Assembly: GCA_937925855.1 (NCBI GenBank) | Contig: CALAMO010000028.1 | Span: forward strand, 1 to 64,000 | Source of the DNA: an uncultured Thiotrichaceae bacterium | GTDB taxonomy: Bacteria; Pseudomonadota; Gammaproteobacteria; Thiotrichales; Thiotrichaceae | DNA: 64,000 bases | Reading direction: 5' to 3' | Shown here: one piece after another, positions 47,010 through 56,298 of the stretch | Layout of the letters: every line of letters begins with the position of its first letter | Position numbering within the stretch: the stretch's first letter is position 1 | Made by a program: the position numbers and the translations under genes | The notes under the pieces: generated by a model | The model's input: only the letters and a program-made list of their open reading frames with translations | Told to the model about the DNA's origin: nothing | Databases searched by the model: none

Positions 47010-48956
47010 TTACGACGGTTTCTTGTCGTCGTTATTTGCATCAACTTCTTCAAACTCAGCGTCAACAATGTCGTCATCGGCTGGCTTAGCCGCATCAGCG
47101 CCCGCCGCACCGGCTGCACCCGCCGCCGCTTCTGGCCCGGCGCCCGCGCCTGCCATTTTCTGCATCAGCTGGCTTGATGCTTCCGCCAGCGCTTCACTCT
47201 TGCGCTCCATCACGTCCTTATTGTCACCCTTCAGTGCCTCTTTCAACTCACTGATCAAGTTTTCAATATTGCCGCGCTCTGCAGCATCGACCTTGTCACC
47301 ATAGTCTTTCAGTGATTTTTCGGTCGCATGAATCATCGAATCGGCCTGATTGCGTGTATCCACCAGCTCACGCTGCTTCTTATCTTCTTCCGCGTGTGCC
47401 TCAGCATCCTTCACCATGCGCTCAACTTCATCATCCGATAAACCGGAGGACGCTTTAATCACAATCGACTGCTCCTTACCGGTGGCTTTATCTTTCGCCG
47501 AGACGTTAAGGATACCGTTGGCATCAATATCAAACGTCACCTCGATTTGCGGCACGCCCCGCTGTGCAGGCGGAATATCACTCAAATCAAAGCGGCCCAG
47601 CGACTTATTGTCCCGCGCCATTTCGCGCTCACCCTGGAGCACATGCACGGTGACGGCGGTCTGGTTGTCATCTGCCGTTGAGAACACCTGTGATTCCTTG
47701 GTGGGAATAGTGGTGTTCTTATTAATCAGCTTAGTGGAAACACCGCCCATGGTCTCAATACCCAGTGATAGCGGGGTAACATCCAGCAGCAGTACGTCAG
47801 TCACGCCACCACCCAAAACGCCGCCCTGAATCGCAGCGCCAACCGCCACCGCTTCATCAGGATTCACATCACGCCGTGGTTCCTTGCCAAAAAAGTGCTG
47901 CACCGCTTCCTGCACCTTCGGCATCCGGGTCTGACCACCGACCAAAATCACATCATCAATTTCAGCCGCGCTCATGCCGGCATCTTTTAGCGCCACTTTA
48001 CACGGCTCAATTGTGCGACTAACGAGATCATCCACCAGTGATTCCAGCTTAGCGCGGGTCACTTTAATGTTCATGTGCTTGGGCCCAGACGCATCAGCAG
48101 TCACATAAGGCAGGTTAACGTCCGTCTGCTGCGCAGTAGACAGCTCAATCTTCGCCTTTTCAGCCGCGTCTTTCAGCCGCTGCATAGCCAGCGGATCACC
48201 CTTCAGGTCGACACCATCAGACTTACGAAATTCATCGACCAAATAGTCGATCATACGCATATCAAAATCTTCGCCGCCGAGGAAGGTATCGCCGTTAGTG
48301 GACAACACCTCAAACTGCATATCCCCATCGACATCAGCAATTTCAATGATAGACACATCGAACGTACCCCCACCGAGGTCATACACGACGATTTTCTTGT
48401 CGCCGTGGGACTTGTCCATACCGTAGGCCAGCGCGGCGGCGGTCGGCTCATTGATAATACGCTTGACATCTAATCCGGCGATTTTACCGGCGTCTTTCGT
48501 CGCTTGCCGCTGTGAATCATTGAAATAGGCAGGCACGGTTACAACCGCCTCAGTCACCTCCTGTCCAAGGTAATCTTCAGCCGTCTTTTTCATTTTCATC
48601 AGCACCCGTGCCGAGACTTCAGGCGGTGCCATTTTTTTACCGCGCGCCTCGACCCAGGCATCGCCATTATCGGCTTCAACGATATTATACGGCACTAACT
48701 TAATGTCTTTCTGCACGGCATCTTCCTGAAAACGCCGCCCAATCAGACGCTTAATCGCGTACAGGGTGTTTTCAGGGTTTGTGACGGCCTGACGCTTAGC
48801 GGTCTGCCCGACCAAGACCTCTTCTTCCATAAACGCCACCACCGACGGGGTAGTACGATCACCTTCAGAATTTTCAATAACTCTTGGTTTATCGCCATCC
48901 ATCACTGCAACGCAGGAGTTGGTGGTACCCAAGTCAATACCAATGATTTTTCCCAT
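47010..48956 (-). CDS. dnaK: Chaperone protein DnaK (Hsp70)
   Basis: 648 residues. [11 protein letters not shown] opens the ATPase domain; [30 protein letters not shown] and [11 protein letters not shown] follow; the substrate-binding domain and a Gly/Ala-rich tail end in the acidic residues typical of DnaK. GGAG precedes the ATG. It works with GrpE and DnaJ, encoded on either side. Confidence 0.98.
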   Translation of the reverse strand: MGKIIGIDLGTTNSCVAVMDGDKPRVIENSEGDRTTPSVVAFMEEEVLVGQTAKRQAVTNPENTLYAIKRLIGRRFQEDAVQKDIKLVPYNIVEADNGDAWVEARGKKMAPPEVSARVLMKMKKTAEDYLGQEVTEAVVTVPAYFNDSQRQATKDAGKIAGLDVKRIINEPTAAALAYGMDKSHGDKKIVVYDLGGGTFDVSIIEIADVDGDMQFEVLSTNGDTFLGGEDFDMRMIDYLVDEFRKSDGVDLKGDPLAMQRLKDAAEKAKIELSTAQQTDVNLPYVTADASGPKHMNIKVTRAKLESLVDDLVSRTIEPCKVALKDAGMSAAEIDDVILVGGQTRMPKVQEAVQHFFGKEPRRDVNPDEAVAVGAAIQGGVLGGGVTDVLLLDVTPLSLGIETMGGVSTKLINKNTTIPTKESQVFSTADDNQTAVTVHVLQGEREMARDNKSLGRFDLSDIPPAQRGVPQIEVTFDIDANGILNVSAKDKATGKEQSIVIKASSGLSDDEVERMVKDAEAHAEEDKKQRELVDTRNQADSMIHATEKSLKDYGDKVDAAERGNIENLISELKEALKGDNKDVMERKSEALAEASSQLMQKMAGAGAGPEAAAGAAGAAGADAAKPADDDIVDAEFEEVDANNDDKKPS

Positions 48957-49121
48957 TACTTTTCTCCAAAAATCTGTTTTAGCTGTGTTTCTGTCTAAGT
49001 CGCCCTGTTACACCAGAGCCCTTTGCAATTAGCATTATTTGTTGGGGTTATTTACGCCTTTTCAAGCAATCGCCATGAGAATTTTCACCCCTCAGGCAGA
49101 TCAGGCGGCACCCAAACCGTA

Positions 49122-49766
49122 TTAATTCTTACAAACCATAACCATCGCCGGACGAATCGTGCGCCCACTCAGGGTGTAGCCCTTTTGCATAACATTCAGC
49201 ACCGTATTATTTTCATGCTCAGGGCTGGGCTGCATGCCTACGGCCTGATGCAGTTCGGGGTTAAACTGCTCACCCACCTCACCCACGGCTTCCAGTTTGA
49301 ATTTTTCCAGCGTCGTTTGGAATTGCTTAAGCGTTAAGTCCATACCCTCACGGATCTTTTCCACGCTGCCCTCGGCTTGCATACCCATTTCCAAGCTGTC
49401 AATTACCGGCAATAAGCTTTCAGCGAAGCGCTGTACTGAAAACTTGTGCGCATCCTCGACCTGTTTTTCAAAACGGCGACGCTGATTATCCATATCAGCC
49501 TGTAGCCGTAGCGAACGCTCCCAATTTTCTTCGGCTTTAGCCTGCGCCGCGACTAGCGCCTGCTGCAACTGCTCCACATCCAGCTCAGCCGCCTCAACAT
49601 CATTCGCCACATCAGCCCCGGCATCAGACTCATGCGCAGCCGACTTTGCTGTAGGCTCCGCTGTAACTGATGCGTCCTCTGCTTCAGTCTGCTGTACGTC
49701 CTCATGTACTTCTGCGGCCGCTTTATCCTGTGCTTCCGGGGTATCTTTTTCTGTTGGCGAGTTCAT
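49122..49766 (-). CDS. grpE: Nucleotide exchange factor GrpE
   Basis: 214 residues from the ATG at 49766, which has GGAG eight bases upstream; an ORF to 49793 is less likely. An acidic, Ala/Glu-rich N-terminus leads to a long coiled coil and the C-terminal wing with TVLNVMQKGYTLSGRTIRPA. It drives ADP release from DnaK. Confidence 0.96.
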   Translation of the reverse strand: MNSPTEKDTPEAQDKAAAEVHEDVQQTEAEDASVTAEPTAKSAAHESDAGADVANDVEAAELDVEQLQQALVAAQAKAEENWERSLRLQADMDNQRRRFEKQVEDAHKFSVQRFAESLLPVIDSLEMGMQAEGSVEKIREGMDLTLKQFQTTLEKFKLEAVGEVGEQFNPELHQAVGMQPSPEHENNTVLNVMQKGYTLSGRTIRPAMVMVCKN

Positions 49767-49866
49767 CTTCGATCTCCAAAAATTCAGTTTCACGTCGTTA
49801 TTACCTAAGCGTCAATCGAGACTTGCCGCACCTAACTGGCAGCACAAGCTCTTTATCGCCTGAAAG

Positions 49867-49894
49867 AAATAGGGTTTAATTTAGGAAATTCAAG
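49867..49894 (-). promoter_or_regulatory. Sigma-32-type heat-shock promoter of grpE-dnaK-dnaJ
   Basis: On the minus strand CTTGAA lies 14 nt before CCCTATTT, a close match to the sigma-32 consensus CTTGAA-N13-15-CCCCATNT. It is about 100 bp before the grpE start. Confidence 0.8.
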
Positions 49895-50250
49895 CTATGA
49901 ACCACAGCAATCATCAAAATTAGTAACAATTGCCTGCATTGACATAAACACATGGGCACAGCGTGCACCCCACGGCATCTCTAACCCTGCGGTAAAATCG
50001 CGCGGTTAATCGACTTTTTTTAGCTATTTTGCGCTTGCTTACTTACAGCTTAAGCATTTTCCGTTAATATCATCCGTAAAATTAGATTAATTAGCTTTTT
50101 GCTATTAGGGGCTGCGCCATAATTTCACAGCGATGTGACATCAATAATGTGCGTAGGGGGCTTCAAAACTACTGATATAAAGTGATCACCAGAAAAGACT
50201 GAGGCGACAGTTACCTTTGGTTATTGCGGGTATCAGGCATCAAATCACGT
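49895..50250. other. Divergent region between grpE and the FadB-like gene
   Basis: About 350 bases with no supported gene. It should hold the promoter of the FadB-like gene. No terminator or obvious operator was found. Confidence 0.4.
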
Positions 50251-52224
50251 ATGAGCGATTTTCAGCATTTAACGGTTGAACATGACCCAGACAAGCGTCT
50301 GTGGCTTACCCTACGGACACAGAACAGTTTGCGGCCGGAAACGGTCTTGCTTCTTAAAGAACTCAGCACCGCTTTGTCCGCCGCAACGGAAAGTGCGCTG
50401 CCGAATGGCATTATTATCGTCCCGCAGCCCGCAAGCAACGCGCCACCGCAAAGACCCTTCACCGCCGCACAGCCTGATTCACTGCAACAGCTAGCTGCGG
50501 TGATTGAGCTGGCGCAAACGGTCGGACAGCAGCTACAGGGACTGGAGACCCCCTCCATCGTTTTATTAACGCACTCCGTCGACATCACCGAAATGTCACT
50601 GGCGCTGGCGGCCACCTATTGTATTAGCTGCGATGACCGTGCAATGCAGCTGGCTTTTAAAGAAATAAGCCACGGCCTGCACCCTAATAGACTCAGTACC
50701 CAACAAGCGGTGCGGCGCATGGGCGCAGCAACCGCTATGGACTATTTGCTTAGCAGCCGCCCACTTTCTCCCGCTCACGCCTTAAGCCAGGGTTTGATTG
50801 ATGCCTGCGTCGCCCAGGCCGAGCTTAGCGCCACTGCCATTGACTTCCTCACCCGTAGGCCCACAATACGGCGCGCAGGTTTCGGCCAGCGCCTGTGCAC
50901 TCTGGCCCCACTGCGCAAACCGCTGAGTTTAACGTTACATGATAAAGTGCAACGCATTGGCAGACCGGAGCACTATCCAGCACCCTATGCTCTGCTGGGC
51001 TTGTGGGAAAAATATGGTCTGAATGACACCGTGCCTGCACAGCAAGCCTACCAGCGTTCAACGCAACACTTAAGTCAAACTCAACAGGCAACCCACCTCA
51101 ACAGACTAGCCCAGCTCAGCCAGCAACTTCGCCACACTGATTTCAATCGGCCTGAACACACCTTGCAACAGGTTTGCCTCATTGGCTCTGGCGAAACAGC
51201 ATGCAGATTAATAGCCCACATGTTACCCTGGGGCGTAAACGTAACATTATGCAATCATTTGCGTAGTGACGGTGATGAGCTGAAGCAGCTGGTGCCCGCT
51301 GTTAAACAGACGCTAGCTGATCAGGGTAACGTCTCAGAAAGCCAGCTAAACAGCATGCTCAACCAGCTGTTCTACGACCCAAAGGGACAACATTTGGCCA
51401 CTGCTGATTTAATTCTGGTGCTTGAGGACTTAAATCTGGCAGATAGCCAAGAACTGTTTGCGGAACTGGAAGAAAAAGCTAGCCCTGATGCGATCTTAGC
51501 GACACATCAAAACACGCACGCCTTGGACACTATTGCTGCGGCGCTGCTGAATCCACAGCGCTTAATTGGCCTGCATTTCTGCCACAGCGCCGTACCGGAG
51601 GGCATCAAGCTGGTTGAAATCGCGCTCAACCATAAGACTGACCACGCGCTGTATAACAGCGTTCAGCGCTGGCTGCGACAGTGTGGCGATATGACGCTAA
51701 CCACGCGCAGCAGTCCCGGCCAGCTGGTTAACCGCACCTTGTTACAGTATGTCTTTCAGGGTATTCGCCTGCACCAGCAGGGTGTACCACACGCCTATAT
51801 TGACCGCGCCGGGCATAATTGCGGCATGCCAGTGGGGCCGCTGGAACTGGCCGACCGCTTGGGTTTGGATTACTGCCTGCGTTTGGCAGAAGCCCTGCAA
51901 AAGGCACAGCGCAATATTGAGATACCTTATAGCCTGCGTGAGAAAGTCAGCGCGCAGCAATGGGGTATCAAAAGCGGTAGTGGTTTTTATCGTTATCGTA
52001 ACGGGAATCGCTTAAAAAAAGAACGAATCGAATGGAATGGAAGTGAACAGGCACTTCAAGAAAAACTGGTTGGCCAAATTTGTGAGGAGGCCGCCATCTG
52101 CCTGGAAGAAGGTCTGCTGGACAGTCCAGATGTGATTGACGCCGGTATTATTTTTGGCGCAGGGTTTGCGCCCTATCCAGGCGGGCCGCTTTATCAGCAG
52201 CGTCATCACGCGGCGCATAATTAG
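50251..52224 (+). CDS. FadB-like 3-hydroxyacyl-CoA dehydrogenase with a degenerate hydratase domain
   Basis: 657 residues, shorter than FadB (729). The N-terminal part aligns with enoyl-CoA hydratase, but the glycine oxyanion loop is lost and the two catalytic glutamates align with Ser and Phe (TEMSLALAATY and MQLAFKEI). The C-terminal part keeps the NAD motif LIGSGETACRLIA, catalytic His in GLHFCHSAV, Glu in KLVEIAL, LVNR, MPVGPLELAD and GFAPYPGG. So it should dehydrogenate 3-hydroxyacyl-CoA but not hydrate enoyl-CoA. The segment after the His is two residues longer than usual. No fadA lies beside it; oxyR follows 11 bp later. Confidence 0.82.
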   Translation: MSDFQHLTVEHDPDKRLWLTLRTQNSLRPETVLLLKELSTALSAATESALPNGIIIVPQPASNAPPQRPFTAAQPDSLQQLAAVIELAQTVGQQLQGLETPSIVLLTHSVDITEMSLALAATYCISCDDRAMQLAFKEISHGLHPNRLSTQQAVRRMGAATAMDYLLSSRPLSPAHALSQGLIDACVAQAELSATAIDFLTRRPTIRRAGFGQRLCTLAPLRKPLSLTLHDKVQRIGRPEHYPAPYALLGLWEKYGLNDTVPAQQAYQRSTQHLSQTQQATHLNRLAQLSQQLRHTDFNRPEHTLQQVCLIGSGETACRLIAHMLPWGVNVTLCNHLRSDGDELKQLVPAVKQTLADQGNVSESQLNSMLNQLFYDPKGQHLATADLILVLEDLNLADSQELFAELEEKASPDAILATHQNTHALDTIAAALLNPQRLIGLHFCHSAVPEGIKLVEIALNHKTDHALYNSVQRWLRQCGDMTLTTRSSPGQLVNRTLLQYVFQGIRLHQQGVPHAYIDRAGHNCGMPVGPLELADRLGLDYCLRLAEALQKAQRNIEIPYSLREKVSAQQWGIKSGSGFYRYRNGNRLKKERIEWNGSEQALQEKLVGQICEEAAICLEEGLLDSPDVIDAGIIFGAGFAPYPGGPLYQQRHHAAHN

Positions 52225-52235
52225 CGGGTCGAGCA

Positions 52236-53159
52236 ATGAACTTACCTACGGTTAAACAACTGCGCTACTTTGTAGCACTCGAGAGCTACCAACATTTTGG
52301 CAAGGCGGCAGAAGCCTGTTTTGTATCACAATCTGCTTTCAGCACAGCCATCCGAGAACTCGAATCAACGCTAGAAGTTCAGCTAGTAGACCGCACGAAT
52401 AAGAATGTCACCGTCACTCATTCTGGCCGACAGATTGCGGCTGAAGCGCGGCGCTGCCTGCGTGACATTGAAGGATTAGTGGAGTTAGCGCGCAGCAACC
52501 AGCAACCGCTGACGGGGGAGCTGCACATCGGCGTTATTCCAACCATCGCCCCCTTCCTATTGCCCTGTATTATGCCGCAGCTGCGTCGGGAATTTCCGCA
52601 GCTCAAGCTATTCCTGACGGAAGATATTACCCAGCGTATTTATCAAAAACTCATGGACGGCGAACTGGATTTAATCATGCTCGCCCTACCCTATGCACTG
52701 CGTAACGTTGAATCACAGACGCTGTTCAAAGATCATTTCTATCTGGCTTGTCGATCGGACTCACAGCTGGTCAATCCCAAGAAATACGCGCTCGACGCGC
52801 TGCAACCAGAAAGTATTCTGCTGCTGGAAGACGGCCACTGCCTGCGCGACCACACACTATCAGCCTGCCAGCTGTCCACCAATGTAGATAAAATCAGCCG
52901 CTTTTCCGCCAGCAGCGTGCTCACACTGGCTCAAATGGTAGATGCCGACTTAGGCATTTCATACCTACCAGCCATGGTAAAACATTCGTCACTGCTCACC
53001 GGCACCGCAGTCAAATTATGGCCAACCCATGAAAACAGTTTCCGCCAGATTGGCCTTGCCTGGCGTCGAGGCAGCGCACGCGCTAAAGAATTTGCACAGC
53101 TCGGAACCTCTATTCAAACTGCCTGGCACTCGGCTCGCGTGTCCGAAAATAAGTCATAA
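52236..53159 (+). CDS. oxyR: Hydrogen peroxide-sensing regulator OxyR
   Basis: 307 residues of LysR type. The winged helix is TVKQLRYFVALESYQHFGKA. The peroxide site is LLEDGHCLRDHTLSAC: the two cysteines are nine residues apart, exactly as C199 and C208 in E. coli. Oxidation forms a disulfide that switches DNA binding and activates antioxidant genes. Its 3' end overlaps the convergent gspK gene by 50 bp. Confidence 0.92.
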   Translation: MNLPTVKQLRYFVALESYQHFGKAAEACFVSQSAFSTAIRELESTLEVQLVDRTNKNVTVTHSGRQIAAEARRCLRDIEGLVELARSNQQPLTGELHIGVIPTIAPFLLPCIMPQLRREFPQLKLFLTEDITQRIYQKLMDGELDLIMLALPYALRNVESQTLFKDHFYLACRSDSQLVNPKKYALDALQPESILLLEDGHCLRDHTLSACQLSTNVDKISRFSASSVLTLAQMVDADLGISYLPAMVKHSSLLTGTAVKLWPTHENSFRQIGLAWRRGSARAKEFAQLGTSIQTAWHSARVSENKS

Positions 53160-54063
53160 ACGGCGGTATACGTCCCGGCAGCAGGCGCAGCGCACGCTCT
53201 TCAAAATACTCATGCTGACCATCGACTGACTTAACTTTAATTTGCACACGGTAGAGCGGCTGCTGGGTATGATCAAGGAAATCCCCCCCAAAAGGCGGCT
53301 GCACCCAAGCTCCCTCAGACTCCTCCCGCATCACCATATAGTTATTCACCAGTGTTTCATCACCATCAGCCAACAGCATAAGGATTTGACGCGGGGCTAG
53401 CATCGGGTTGATACCTTTACTCGCCGAGTTAACTGACAAATAGCGTGACAAGGCCTTATACAGCACGGCGGTCATACCCAGCACCTGCTGTAGCTCCTCG
53501 ATACGTTCAAACGGTGCATCTTTGGCCCCATAGAACAAGCCTTCCGCTTCATAATCCGCATCTTCCGCACCATTTAGATGTTTGAGATCATCGGGGTCAC
53601 GAAAATCCTCAATGCGATCCAGTATAATATCAGCATCCTGCTCAACAACACCGACCTGTGCTAGCACCCGCTTTAACAGCGGACGGCCCGCCTGATTGAT
53701 GTCCACCAGACCGTTTTCGCCCACTACCCGAATCACCATGTCATGGCCCATATATTGCCAGACTGCGGCGGCACCCCCAACCCGCAGCTTACGTTCATCA
53801 GGCGGCAAAAATAATTGCATCACCGCATAATGCGTCGCTGCCTCGGCGAAGGCACGGGCCTGCGCATTTTCACGGGAGTAACTCACCATCTGTGTTTCCG
53901 TCTTAACCGCATACAACAGCGTCGCCATCATCCCCATCAGCACAACAATCATCCACAGCACCATGATCATCGCCACGCCACGCTGGCAGGCAACGCCCAC
54001 ACACCTTTGTCTACTTAGCACACCTAGCTGTAAATCTAGCTTAACCCGGCACACGACCACCAC
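53110..54063 (-). CDS. gspK: Type II secretion system minor pseudopilin GspK
   Basis: 317 residues. The N-terminal hydrophobic helix begins after RGVAMIMVLW, the GspK prepilin site, and the large soluble domain follows, with GLVDINQAGRPLLKRVL and LNGAEDADYEAEGLFYGAKD. GspK caps the pseudopilus tip with I and J. The start is uncertain: a GTG at 54063 overlaps gspJ by 23 nt. It ends the gsp run. Confidence 0.88.
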   Translation of the reverse strand: MVVVCRVKLDLQLGVLSRQRCVGVACQRGVAMIMVLWMIVVLMGMMATLLYAVKTETQMVSYSRENAQARAFAEAATHYAVMQLFLPPDERKLRVGGAAAVWQYMGHDMVIRVVGENGLVDINQAGRPLLKRVLAQVGVVEQDADIILDRIEDFRDPDDLKHLNGAEDADYEAEGLFYGAKDAPFERIEELQQVLGMTAVLYKALSRYLSVNSASKGINPMLAPRQILMLLADGDETLVNNYMVMREESEGAWVQPPFGGDFLDHTQQPLYRVQIKVKSVDGQHEYFEERALRLLPGRIPPFMTYFRTREPSARQFE

Positions 54064-54757
54064 CTATATATTCATCCACCTGCGGCAAATCGACAACCAG
54101 CTCAGGCCATATCCGTCCATCCTTATCTTCCAGCTCCAACTTAAACAACAGCGGATAAGCGGCATGCTCAGTCCATTCGTTAACCCACACCGGGTCATCC
54201 TCAACCGTCTCCGCCGCAAAATACTCAAACGCCACCGCCTCTAGCCCCCCATAAACCAATACGGGTTCTACCGCATCGAAAGCATCATCCCAACTCAGAT
54301 CAGGACGATAGGGCGCATAACGCATTTCCAGCTTCTTACCTTTAGCATCGCTCCCCACAGCAAGCTCAATTAGGTACACCCCGCCGCTTTTTTGTAAGGG
54401 TTGGAGCGGCGCGGCATACCGCACCACATCTTCTTCCCCTTCAAAGGCATAAACCTGGGAGTCTTCCTCATCACCCTGAATTTTCACCACCATCGCCTGA
54501 CTGAGCTGCGTGCGCAAGAACTCGCTAATCAGGCGAATATCCTCGGTTTTTAACATTCTTTTATCGGCAGCATCCCAACCCCTCCCCAGCGCATTAAAGC
54601 TAGAGAACAAGGCAAGAAACAAGAGCGACAGCATCGAGAAGGCAAGCAGCATCTCCAGTAAAGAAAAGCCCTGCTGGGTTCGTTTCTGTTGACTCTGCTG
54701 ACAACGAACACCGCGCTGAGCGCCAGAGTGAGCACAGCCCTGCGTAGAGACACTCAT
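54041..54757 (-). CDS. gspJ: Type II secretion system minor pseudopilin GspJ
   Basis: 238 residues. The prepilin peptidase site is QQGFSLLEMLLAF. The body is of GspJ length and has LRTQLSQAMVVKIQG and KLEMRYAPYRPD. The ATG overlaps the gspI stop by ATGA. It joins GspI and GspK at the pseudopilus tip. Confidence 0.9.
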   Translation of the reverse strand: MSVSTQGCAHSGAQRGVRCQQSQQKRTQQGFSLLEMLLAFSMLSLLFLALFSSFNALGRGWDAADKRMLKTEDIRLISEFLRTQLSQAMVVKIQGDEEDSQVYAFEGEEDVVRYAAPLQPLQKSGGVYLIELAVGSDAKGKKLEMRYAPYRPDLSWDDAFDAVEPVLVYGGLEAVAFEYFAAETVEDDPVWVNEWTEHAAYPLLFKLELEDKDGRIWPELVVDLPQVDEYIGGGRVPG

Positions 54758-55167
54758 ATCTGCTCTCCAAAACGCAGCGACGACAGCACGAACTGACGTT
54801 TTTTACCCGCGCTGTCCCAGCTGACCGTGACATCGACCTGATAAGCCTGTATAGACAGAGAAAAACTCTCTTCCGTTTCTGCCTCAAGTTCCAGCGGCTC
54901 CATAGTCACGACCCATTGATAACCTGTGGCCTGCTCCTCACCGTTGATACTGCCCTTTTCTACCGCAATTGCAGTGCCCACCGTTTGCAGCCGTGATTCA
55001 GCGACCTGCACGGCAAAACTATATTCTTCTGCCAAGGCTACATTATGGATAGCCGTGCCAAATAAACGCAGTAAACTCCCAACCACCATCGCCATCACCA
55101 CAAAAGCGATTAAGATTTCTAATATGGAAAAGCCTTGTGCAGGCGCACGCCGCCTTTTTGCCCGCAT
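54754..55167 (-). CDS. gspI: Type II secretion system minor pseudopilin GspI
   Basis: 137 residues from the ATG at 55167, giving a short basic leader before QGFSILEILIAF; a GTG at 55218 overlapping gspH is the alternative. GspI starts tip assembly of the pseudopilus. Confidence 0.86.
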   Translation of the reverse strand: MRAKRRRAPAQGFSILEILIAFVVMAMVVGSLLRLFGTAIHNVALAEEYSFAVQVAESRLQTVGTAIAVEKGSINGEEQATGYQWVVTMEPLELEAETEESFSLSIQAYQVDVTVSWDSAGKKRQFVLSSLRFGEQI

Positions 55168-55195
55168 CTTTGAGCCATATTGTCCGCTGCTAGCT

Positions 55196-55735
55196 TTATA
55201 AGGTGCTGACACGGCCACTGATCCATTCCACGTTCACGGCGTAAGTCTGCTCCCGCATCTTTAGTTCAACAGAACCACCGGTCGAGCTGCCGTCTGGGAA
55301 AAAGCGGATATTGCCCTGACTGGAGGACGCAACCTCTGAAGACGCCGTATTAACTTTCGCGCTAATGGCGCGATGCAAAACTCGTTTCTCATGTCGCTGA
55401 GCGCCCTGCATCCAAAATGTCTTGGACTCAACGTCCATCGACCAGACCACGGGTTTTTGCTGCAAAATAGCGATACTACGCGCGTGACGCAAACTCACCG
55501 CAACGTCTCGCGCTGACTTACGCAGCACCGGGCCATCGCTCAGCGAAGTCGCCACCACGCCCATTAAGATCCCAGCAAGCACTAGGACTAACAACACTTC
55601 CAGCAAGCTAAAGCCCCGCAGCGTTGATTTGGGCGCTGTGTTTAACTGTAGTTGGTTACCGGCTAAGCACCTGCATGAATGCCTGGCTATTGCCAGGCAT
55701 TCATGCGTTATCGCCGTCTTTTTCATGCGCTGCAT
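55196..55735 (-). CDS. gspH: Type II secretion system minor pseudopilin GspH
   Basis: 179 residues. The prepilin site is LRGFSLLEVLLVL. No start codon lies between the leader hairpin and this site, so the leader is about 40 residues, much longer than normal. The first codons contain a perfect 15-bp hairpin. The body contains LRHARSIAILQQKPVVW, typical of GspH. Confidence 0.84.
   Translation of the reverse strand: MQRMKKTAITHECLAIARHSCRCLAGNQLQLNTAPKSTLRGFSLLEVLLVLVLAGILMGVVATSLSDGPVLRKSARDVAVSLRHARSIAILQQKPVVWSMDVESKTFWMQGAQRHEKRVLHRAISAKVNTASSEVASSSQGNIRFFPDGSSTGGSVELKMREQTYAVNVEWISGRVSTL
55673..55706. repeat. Perfect inverted repeat with 15-bp arms in the gspH leader
   Basis: GCATGAATGCCTGGC and GCCAGGCATTCATGC flank a 4-base loop, inside the gspH reading frame just after its start and 46 bp after gspG. 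It would form a very stable mRNA hairpin. Confidence 0.9.
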
Positions 55736-55751
55736 AACATCGGCTTAACTT

Positions 55752-56195
55752 TTATTTTTTCCAAAGTGAAATATCAGCATCTTCGCCTTCACCGCCTGCC
55801 GCTGCATCCGCGCCTAGCGAGACAAGGTCGTAAGGCTGGCCAGAGCCCCCTGGACGTTTATATTGATATTCATTATTCCACGGGTCGAGCGGCACCTCTC
55901 CCTTTTTGAGATACGGGCCATTCCAGCCACGCGCACCAGACGGTGAGGCAATCAGGGCCTTCAGCCCCTGTGATGAATTGGGGTAGCTCCCCACTTCTAA
56001 CCGGTACATGTCCAGTGCCGCACTAATATTTTCAATCTGCACCTTGGCCGACTGGCTCTTACCTTTACCCAGGTATTTCATGGCCTGTGGGCCAACAATC
56101 CCAGCAATCAGACCCAGAATTACCAGCACAATCATAAGTTCGATCAAACTAAAGCCGGGGTGCTTTCGTTTCCGTGACCGTTTAAATTGCAACAT
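55752..56195 (-). CDS. gspG: Type II secretion system major pseudopilin GspG
   Basis: 147 residues from the ATG at 56195, with AGGAG six bases upstream. Leader, then HPGFSLIELMIVLVILGLIA, and the conserved calcium-loop region SYPNSSQGLKALI with DPWNNEYQY. GspG forms the body of the pseudopilus. Confidence 0.96.
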   Translation of the reverse strand: MLQFKRSRKRKHPGFSLIELMIVLVILGLIAGIVGPQAMKYLGKGKSQSAKVQIENISAALDMYRLEVGSYPNSSQGLKALIASPSGARGWNGPYLKKGEVPLDPWNNEYQYKRPGGSGQPYDLVSLGADAAAGGEGEDADISLWKK

Positions 56196-56298
56196 CATAA
56201 GCTCCTTATTATTTTTAATTATTGTTAGCTCTTTTTTAGTTGTTGTTATTTTTATTGTATAGCGACCAATAGGTGTTGGTCTTTCATTATCATACCGC

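Noticed and set aside
47023..47829. Plus-strand Ser/Ala-rich ORFs opposite dnaK
   Set aside because: Common antisense open frames of the conserved dnaK sequence.
50251..52224. Pseudogene call for the FadB-like gene
   Set aside because: The frame is intact over 657 codons and the dehydrogenase motifs are kept, so loss is limited to the hydratase site.
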